Source: Sparassis latifolia (lineage: Eukaryota > Basidiomycota > Agaricomycetes > Polyporales > Sparassidaceae). From it: 64,000 nucleotides of DNA. Below are positions 57,528-64,000 of this stretch, piece by piece. Numbering within the stretch: position 1 is the first letter of the stretch; the number at the start of each line of letters is the position of its first letter. The stretch is from assembly GCA_018466975.1 (NCBI GenBank), contig CM031557.1:2542001-2606000 (forward strand), given 5' to 3'. A program made the position numbers and the translations under genes. Under the pieces are notes generated by a model. The model saw only the letters and a program-made list of their open reading frames with translations. It did no database searches and was not told where the DNA came from.

Positions 57528-58429
57528 GCATGGTGCTGAGTAAGCATGAACGCGGCTTGTCACAGCACGTGCTACCAAGTCACGAACTTAGCCTAAAAAT
57601 CTCAAAAATAAATCTCTACAAGCCTGACCACTCTCACCCGTCCATGACGCACACACTGTAATTACCTGTCAACCACTTGCAGCTGGCCATTGAAATTCTC
57701 GTACACCTTTTCCCAATAGCTATGCGAGGGCGTGACAATAAGACATTGAGACCATCTGACCACTAGATCGATCATACCTATTATTGTGTCGTCGGGAATC
57801 AATTCAAATGATTATAACCTTGTAGGTGAGTAGGGGTGAGTTCGTCATCGATCATAGAGCAAGTACAACGATCCTATCGAAATTAGATTGCTCGCCTTCA
57901 GCCACACGATCAGGATCCGTGTCCGCACCCGCAAGTTGGTTTTAGTGCGATTCGATACCCGGGTTCAAAGTGAACTCGGTACCGAACGTCACTATAAGTG
58001 TATCATCAGAAGTCACCAGGCTACCTCTATCTCTCAGTGGTGCATACGCCCCTGATCGCTCTACACGTAGTCAGGAATGCATATCATTTCGTAGATGGTG
58101 TGCTGACTCGCAGACGCAGTATAAGCTAAGGTATTTAAAAGAACGAGCCTCTGAGCATTAGATGGCTCTTTAAGCAATCAAGAAAGGAACGAAACAAAAG
58201 GTGGCGTAAAGTGAACGAAAGAGTAGTAGTCGGTGTGCGTAATAGCGGCATAACGCGTAACAGAAGTATCAGGAACATACATTTAGAGAGTGTAAGATAG
58301 GAGAGGTAACACATGTGGACGCATACACACGGACAGGTAAACCAATCTGTTCCCGCATCAACTTCGAACACGAAGACAAGAGTCGAAAGCAGTCGACTCA
58401 CCAATAATCATCAGCACCGATCAGGAGCA
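57528..58429. other. Intergenic
   Basis: 900 bp between the GH51 pseudogene and the terpene synthase 3' end. No coding sequence is recognised. Confidence 0.45.
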
Positions 58430-59726
58430 TTAAGCGCGGAGAGGAAGGAGATTAACGATGCGGGTCTTCTTCACCTCCAGCCCTGACTTGCCGAAGTACC
58501 TTTCCGAGAGGAAGGACCACTTCAGGCTGCCAGAAATCCAATCCCGGAGACCATCGACGTAGGTCTCTACCTGCGCGTCGAGCTCAGGGCCCCACGACGG
58601 GAGCTCTTCCCGAAGCGCCGAGAAACGATCGATGCTCTGCTTGCACATATCGCCGACAAAGTCCACTGCCGTCTGAAGGTCGACGCCCTCTTGTCTCTGC
58701 ACAACTACGATCATGTTGTGAGTGTCCCCTTGTGTTGATCATATATTTAACGACTCGGTGGCATAGCAAGATTGATGCCCTCTCACCTTTTGATTGTTCG
58801 ACGTTATACGAGAAGATATCCTGTCGATTAAGCGTCGATCAGCTGATCGCAGTGGGAGAGAAAGGTGACAACTGACATTAGACCACTGCAGACAAAAGCA
58901 TGAGCTACGTCATCGACTTATTGTTGTGCAGGAAGGCGACTCACAGTCACTAGATCATTCGCCGCCTCCCCTAGACCCCGGATGACAGGATGATCCATAA
59001 CTTCCCAGGGCAAATCCAGCTTAAGGGAAACTAAAGATCAGCCTGAGAATCGATAAGCTACGGGTCGGGCTTACATTGTACGCGTACTCGATGAGCGCCC
59101 AGCAAGGCTTGCACCCACTCGTGTCCCGACGCACAGAGATGTAGGACTCGAGGTCGGGCACAACACCGTTCGCGCGGTCCATGGCCTGCTGAGTAACAGA
59201 CTGGAAGAACATGTCGAACGTCTCAATGAAGCGCTGCTGAGCCCCAGGAGAGGCAGTAGCAATGAGACGGATCCAATAGCTGCACAGTGACCAAGTCAGA
59301 ATGATGTTGACGGTCAGCATAAGGAGGCACTTACTCTCTGGTCATGATGCCCACACGCGACGGAGGCCGAGGAAGGTTTGGATGGTACAGGGCGTCCAAG
59401 ACCTGAACCGCCGTGTTGGAGGTACCTCGGTCGTTCATCTCGTCCGAGATATTGTCGAGGTGGAACAAGTAGTTCATGAAGTCACAGCACACCCTCAGCT
59501 GAGGGAACCCAGCATTCGGATAGCACATGGACGTCAAGTACCCCGCCTTCAAGCCGTGGAACGCATCGCGCTTCTTAGCACTGAGTTCGCCGCCTTGGAA
59601 GAGCCATCGCTTCGACTCGACGCTCGCCTGCTTATGATAACGACTGCAACGAATAGGGAACGTGCAGTGAGAGACAAGGTCGGGGATGACGATCTTAGTG
59701 GGCTGAGCAGGAGCGACTGAAGGCAT
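58430..59726 (-). CDS. Terpene cyclase (class I sesquiterpene synthase-like)
   Basis: Class I terpene cyclases ionise a prenyl diphosphate with three Mg2+ ions and cyclise it; basidiomycete members of this size usually make sesquiterpenes. The start at 59726 gives MPSVAPAQPTKIVIPDLVSH. Exon 1 continues KAGYLTSMCYPNAGFPQLRV and the aspartate-rich motif FHLDNISDEMND. Next come YWIRLIATASPGAQQRFIET, DLESYISVRRDTSGCKPCWA and LDLPWEVMDHPVIRGLGEAA. The NSE metal motif is assembled from three exons as NDLVT, WSN and DIFSYNVEQSKG, then DTHNMIVVVQRQEGVDLQTA. The C-terminus has SLKWSFLSERYFGK and ends NLLPLRA at 58430. The WSN exon is only 9 nt (58877-58885). Both metal motifs are intact. Product cannot be predicted. 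Confidence 0.9.
58877..58885 (-). other. 9-nt microexon encoding WSN in the terpene synthase
   Basis: On the minus strand CTGCAG precedes TGGTCTAAT, which is followed by GTCAGT. The flanking introns are 59 bp (58886-58944, GTGAGT to CTGCAG) and 56 bp (58821-58876, GTCAGT to GACAG). All phases are 0. Including these nine bases restores the NSE motif NDIFSYNVE; skipping them removes its Asn. Confidence 0.75.
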
Positions 59727-61412
59727 GACGAGGAAATGACAGACGATGGGAAGACCGTTACAAAGACGTGGAACCGGGGAGGACGAAGGACCAACACGAC
59801 AAACGCGTCCTTTATAGAGAACGGTATGTCCGACACGTGGAGGTGTATGTTGTCAAGAAAAATTCCGAATTAGATTACGATCTTGACATCCCGCTTCCCG
59901 TTAGTACTGAAAATAGGGAAACTATTTAATCTGAGTCAAATACGGAGACGTGAATTGAAATATTACCAGAAGCGTCCACGGATCGCGGCCACGTCATGTT
60001 TCAGATCTCGCTTGTGGCTGAGCGCTGAAGCCCTGGAACAAACAAAAGGTTATTAGCGACAGAGATTCACTTCCCGAGATCAGCCCACCTCGTTCAACCT
60101 CGAGCATCGTACGCGCGTACTTTATGGGAACTCAATGCTTCGGACCCGTGGACCGAGTTGATACATGGCGACACGCACTACGCGTAGTCTACGCGGAGCA
60201 ATTTTACCCTTGAAGCACATATCCGCGCAGCGCAGCATTGGTGTGGTAACCCACGAGAGACTGCGTCTGCGAAAAGTACGGGCCCGAGCCACGCGATGAG
60301 GCGCGTACGTACGGGGCTGGTCTAGGTTGTACCTTCCCTGCACTCGGGCGCGTTCGAAGCGAATTCAATCTCCGAGGCGGTCCGCGATACTGACTTACGG
60401 ACCACAACCACTCCAAGTCCACTTTGTCCAGCATCGCTCATACGGACGTGGCGTCGCACCAAGGCTGTACGCGTACGCGGTGGCTCTTGACGGATTGCCT
60501 TGGTCTTCGCAGAGACGAACATAAGGCGGCGGAGGCAAGCCGTGTGCAATTGTATGGACTGCCAAGAGCGGGAGCCAATCGGCAAAGGGCGCGCGGGTGA
60601 CTTTCTCTCCGCGCGCCCCATAAAACGTGAGAGTATGCCGCATTGACAATAGCGCGCGCGGGGACATACACAATAACGGAGGGAGGCAACCCGAACTTCG
60701 CGGTTGCAGAGGCTTTCAGTGTGTATGTTCGGAGAACTCTGAGTAAGCAAATCCAAAAGTGCAGTTCGCCTAGACTCACCCTGCGCTGATTGCCTGCCAC
60801 GCTCTTTCCGCCATTCCTGGGAAGTCTGTCAGGTCATACAGGACCTGTCATATAGGCATACTTCGGCAAGGCACAGGTCCGACCGCAAATCTAAACTGCC
60901 TTGGAATGTACTTAGGTTGAGCATTTCCAAAACAGGCGCACCAACTCAATGCGTGCGGCGTATCCGGCAGACCTATCGCAGTAATGCGGCAGGTAGGTAC
61001 AAGATAAGATTGACTATGTGGACTGTGCCCTGATGACGATGTTGCTGGGAAAACCGCTGCGCAACGGTCAGACACTTTCACGAACTGTGCGTGTGCATAA
61101 ACATGGCGACGCGCTCACCTATCACATACGAGATCCGAATGTCAGAAGTCATCTTCCTAACAGCTTGTCATAAGGTTACGCGAACGATGGGCCACTTATC
61201 TGATTCAAGCTAATGTCTAATGTCAGGATGCCAGGGAATGGAGTGATGGTTCAGAGCCCAAAGAACGGGAGTTGCATGTGGAAAACCACGCAAATCAGAT
61301 ACAAGGAGGAAGGTAAGCATGGTCTAGAAAACATTGCATAGCGACATGGACAGGCGGCCGTACATCAGACAGCGGGAACTGTGATTTTCCGCCGCGCACG
61401 TCATTTGCATTC
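59727..61412. other. Intergenic upstream of the terpene synthase
   Basis: 1.7 kb. GC-rich around 60100-60750, which produces many overlapping open frames on both strands without any recognisable protein. The left end is the terpene synthase promoter. No gene is supported. Confidence 0.4.
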
Positions 61413-63044
61413 CTATTGTTGAGGACGGCATGATGTGGAGGGCGGTGATGTATCCTGATAACAATTCCCTCTACATCGCAGGCACATCGTCACTTCCACA
61501 CGCTCAATCACCCTCGGTTGAGTGACAACTACTGAGCTTGTAGTTACTGCCAGTCCCTCGAGGTCGAATTCAGGATTTTTCCGGTCATCCACGAAGTAAT
61601 TGTGCAGGTCATACACAGAAAGGTGCTCACTTGGGTCCTGTGCTTGACGATGGAGGTCTCGTGAAATGTCCGGAGTATAAAAATCGAGTAGATATTGATC
61701 TCTGATGCCCTCGTAACGCACGTACATAACCCAGTTCGCGTACGCGCTGTTTGGGGTAAACCAGTGGATTGATGACAGGCCCCATGTTTCCCAGCGGAAC
61801 GCGTGCGATTGAGAGGCGTTTGTGCTCCGCTTGAGGATGGAGAGCAGAGATGACACACGGCTTTCCGGGGCACACGGGCCTGTATATGATGAACAATCCA
61901 AAACGATGGTTCGCACCAGTGTCTTGCCCGCATGTGTGGTCGGCAGAAAGAGTGAGTGATACGTCTGAATGGTGCACCATTTTCCGAAACAGACCGGCTG
62001 AAACCATAAAGGAGCGTTGGAGATTTGAAAACGGTTGGAGAGCGATCTCCGCGAGGAGACAGCAACCACGAGTAGGTAATCGAGTAAGACTGAAAAATCC
62101 GAATTGGCAATTGCTGTCCGGAACCTTGCAGTTCTTGACACTGTTATAAGCGGGCGGTCAAATGACAGACCGTAATCCTCGTACGGCCAGAACTTCACCG
62201 GTGGACCATCGCAATACAATAACTTCCGCAAATGTGTTTTTGATTGGTGCTACGTACAGCATCAGGAATGTAATGTTGAGCATGACTGTGACGATTGCAG
62301 TTGGATTCCTCCTGCAGGTCCAAGGCCGACCACTATAGGCTCGTGAGATCGTGAGATCGTGAAGTAGATAACAGGATATTTCTGTGACAACAATTCAAAG
62401 CGGTTTTAGGCTCTCCAGTGGAACAAAATGTATAGGTAAGGACTCACTGTTAAAGGGAAGTGAATCCCAGAGCATCAGCAGATCCTGCGCCACGTCCACA
62501 GCAAAGTTCAAGAAGGATACGAATAGAGATAACGGCCGAATGTGGATGCCTGGATCCCCGGACAGGAACATTACATCGACGCCAATGAATGTGACCGCGT
62601 AAATTAAAATATATATCATTTGGGACATCGGAATATAAACGGAGAAAGACGTCTCCCAAACGGTGGACGTCTGCAGTAGTTGGCCAGATAACTTGTTCCG
62701 TTTGAGTAGAACGCACCCTAGCGCACTTGCGTGCGGTTCGATAGTTCACGAGATGAGCGAGGCGGTCAACCGTGCCAAGGTTGGGCATGACAGAAAGGTC
62801 CATATATCTGTCGACACCCAGTTAGGTGGCATACAGCAGAGCAGGCCTGGAAGCAACGATATCGCGGAATCGCTTTGACACCTAGGTGTTTCGGTGAGAT
62901 ATGGCTGTAAGAACTTCGTGAAGGTACGCACAACCCGGTGACATGCGATGATGTCCGACCGTTGAATAGCAGGAATATTGCGGCGAGGACCTCTGGAGGA
63001 CAGCTGTCTATCGCAGATGCGTATAGTAAGTTATGCACCCTCCA
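61413..63044 (-). pseudogene. F-box-like gene, probably decayed
   Basis: Read right to left, an F-box-like start (IDSCPPEVLAAIFLLFNG) is followed in another frame by VSKRFRDIVASRPALLYAT, a TAA stop (62822-62824), then LGVDRYMDLSVMPNLGTVDR and LAHLVNYRTARKCARV. Then come SGDPGIHIRPLSL and a long uninterrupted frame (61413-62231) containing YEDYGLSF, FSVLLDYLLVVAVSSRR and NWVMYVRYEGIRDQYLLDF. The order resembles one large F-box family of agaricomycetes, recalled from general knowledge. The internal stop argues for decay, unless an unseen intron removes it. The 61413-62231 frame could be a separate intact hypothetical gene. Confidence 0.45.
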
Positions 63045-63326
63045 GATACTCTTGGATCTTCAGAGCTGGTGAGAGATAGTCGGACACGACTTGGACACGA
63101 CGCTGCGGCAATGCAACCGTCGTGAGTGGTCGGACTCAACGACTAAAGTGATCGATCGGCTAGCAATAATAATGGAATTATGTAATAAACCACAACATCA
63201 ACCCTAACCTGAAATGAAATGACGTATTTACATATCTGGGATACTCTTAACCTTGCCCTTCAACTCTGACTACAGCTGACCGCCTCTTCATCTATATTCT
63301 TGGCGAATACATGTTCATTTGGCGGA
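63045..63326. other. Intergenic, promoter of the MFS gene
   Basis: Short AT-rich gap between divergent loci. Nothing specific is seen. Confidence 0.45.
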
Positions 63327-64000
63327 ATGAACGACAACACGCCGAATCGTGCAACTCTACCTCCCAGACGGATATTTGGCGCTGATGGACCAGCTGCGGA
63401 AGCTGGAGAGCAGTCAGGCGGTGCACAGCAAGCCTCTGGCCGCCGAGCATCCGGTCGCGTATCGTTCTCAACTATTCGTACCAAGCCCAGTTTCATCGGT
63501 AGATGGAGAGGGCATCCTGACGAAGAAGTAGGCGCACTGACACCTGAACGACCTCCAATCCCGAGTGCGTTGCAGCCACCGGGGGAAGTGTATGCTACTC
63601 CTCTCCCCGTCTTGTCTATGATCGTGTTGTCAATTGTATGCAGGATCGCCTATGAGAGTCATCATGTGGCTGAATATCCTTTTCAGACTATGCTTGGTGA
63701 ATTCTTGTCAGCGAACGTTTCCGCGCCATTCATATTATTCATGGTTCAAGGTATGAATGTCGCAGAAGTCTCGTTAACTTGACTATCTGACTTGTGATAG
63801 GTTTCGGTCAATTTTCCGATGAAGCGAGAGTTGGATATTGGACTGGCATCTTAGGTATGCCCAGCACAAAGTATCCGCTACTGAATCTGACGTTACTTGT
63901 TAGTCTCAACATTCTTCTTGACCCAATTTCTCACATCACTACTATGGGTACGAGGTCGTTTACGCCTTGTCTGATCTTGCCTGACAGAGATAAAGGCTAC
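63327..64000 (+). CDS. MFS transporter, N-terminal part (cut by window end)
   Basis: A major-facilitator transporter, probably a drug:H+ antiporter-type general substrate carrier. The ATG at 63327 opens a long hydrophilic N-terminus (MNDNTPNRATLPPRRIFGAD) rich in Ala, Gly and Ser. ATPLPVLSMIVLSIVCRIAY starts helix 1. Next is NVSAPFILFMVQG, joined by a short intron to FGQFSDEARVGYWTGIL, then after another intron STFFLTQFLTSLLW, followed by a GTACGAGG donor just before the window end. Introns, phases and hydrophobicity are consistent. The substrate is unknown. It is the nearest intact gene to the terpene synthase on this side. Confidence 0.75.

Noticed and set aside
57960..57985. GGTTCAAA sequence resembling a tRNA B box
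   Set aside because: The rest of the B box and any A box or acceptor stem pairing are missing.
60122..60800. Dense overlapping ORFs on both strands
   Set aside because: Produced by local GC richness and low stop density; no frame resembles a protein family or shows splice sites in phase.

Overview
The window comes from a filamentous basidiomycete, most likely a wood- or litter-inhabiting agaricomycete. The evidence is many protein-coding genes on both strands, each split by short GT-AG introns of about 50-60 bp, together with basidiomycete-typical families: a terpene cyclase of the NSE class, an Rrm4-like RRM/MLLE protein, F-box families, a HET-C homologue and a Fus3/Kss1-type MAP kinase. 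No rRNA, tRNA, CRISPR array or intact transposon was recognised.

Layout. 1-15.3 kb is a housekeeping block: an ALYREF mRNA-export factor, a small KEN-box protein, a PAQR/Izh membrane receptor, mitochondrial Rrg9/neugrin, coactosin, a GNAT acetyltransferase, NAC-beta, the actin-interacting protein AIP1 and the spindle-checkpoint protein Mad3. 15.7-20.9 kb holds a Dal5-type MFS permease and a cytochrome P450. 21.4-49.9 kb is again mostly core: RAD52 with a 703-bp intron, the Rrm4-like protein, ERG6, an Rmd1-type DUF155 protein, the MAP kinase, a G3BP/Nxt3-like NTF2-RRM protein, HET-C, a small uncertain locus and the DEAD-box helicase MAK5. From about 50 kb the window turns accessory: an F-box pseudogene beside an intact relative, a hypothetical gene, remnants of a sugar transporter and of a GH51 arabinofuranosidase, a terpene synthase, a decayed F-box-like gene and the start of an MFS transporter cut by the window edge.

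Functional links. Coactosin and AIP1 both act on actin filaments. Mad3 and the KEN-box protein both carry candidate APC/C-Cdc20 docking motifs; Mad3 has an unusual tandem array of ABBA-like motifs, and the other protein has the same core at its N-terminus. ALYREF, MAK5, the Rrm4-like protein and the G3BP-like protein handle mRNA or ribosomal RNA. The decayed sugar transporter and GH51 gene look like a lost arabinan-utilisation locus. Several genes need very small exons (9, 18, 21 and 25 nt) and at least one GC-AG intron to restore conserved motifs, so automated gene models here are likely to contain errors.
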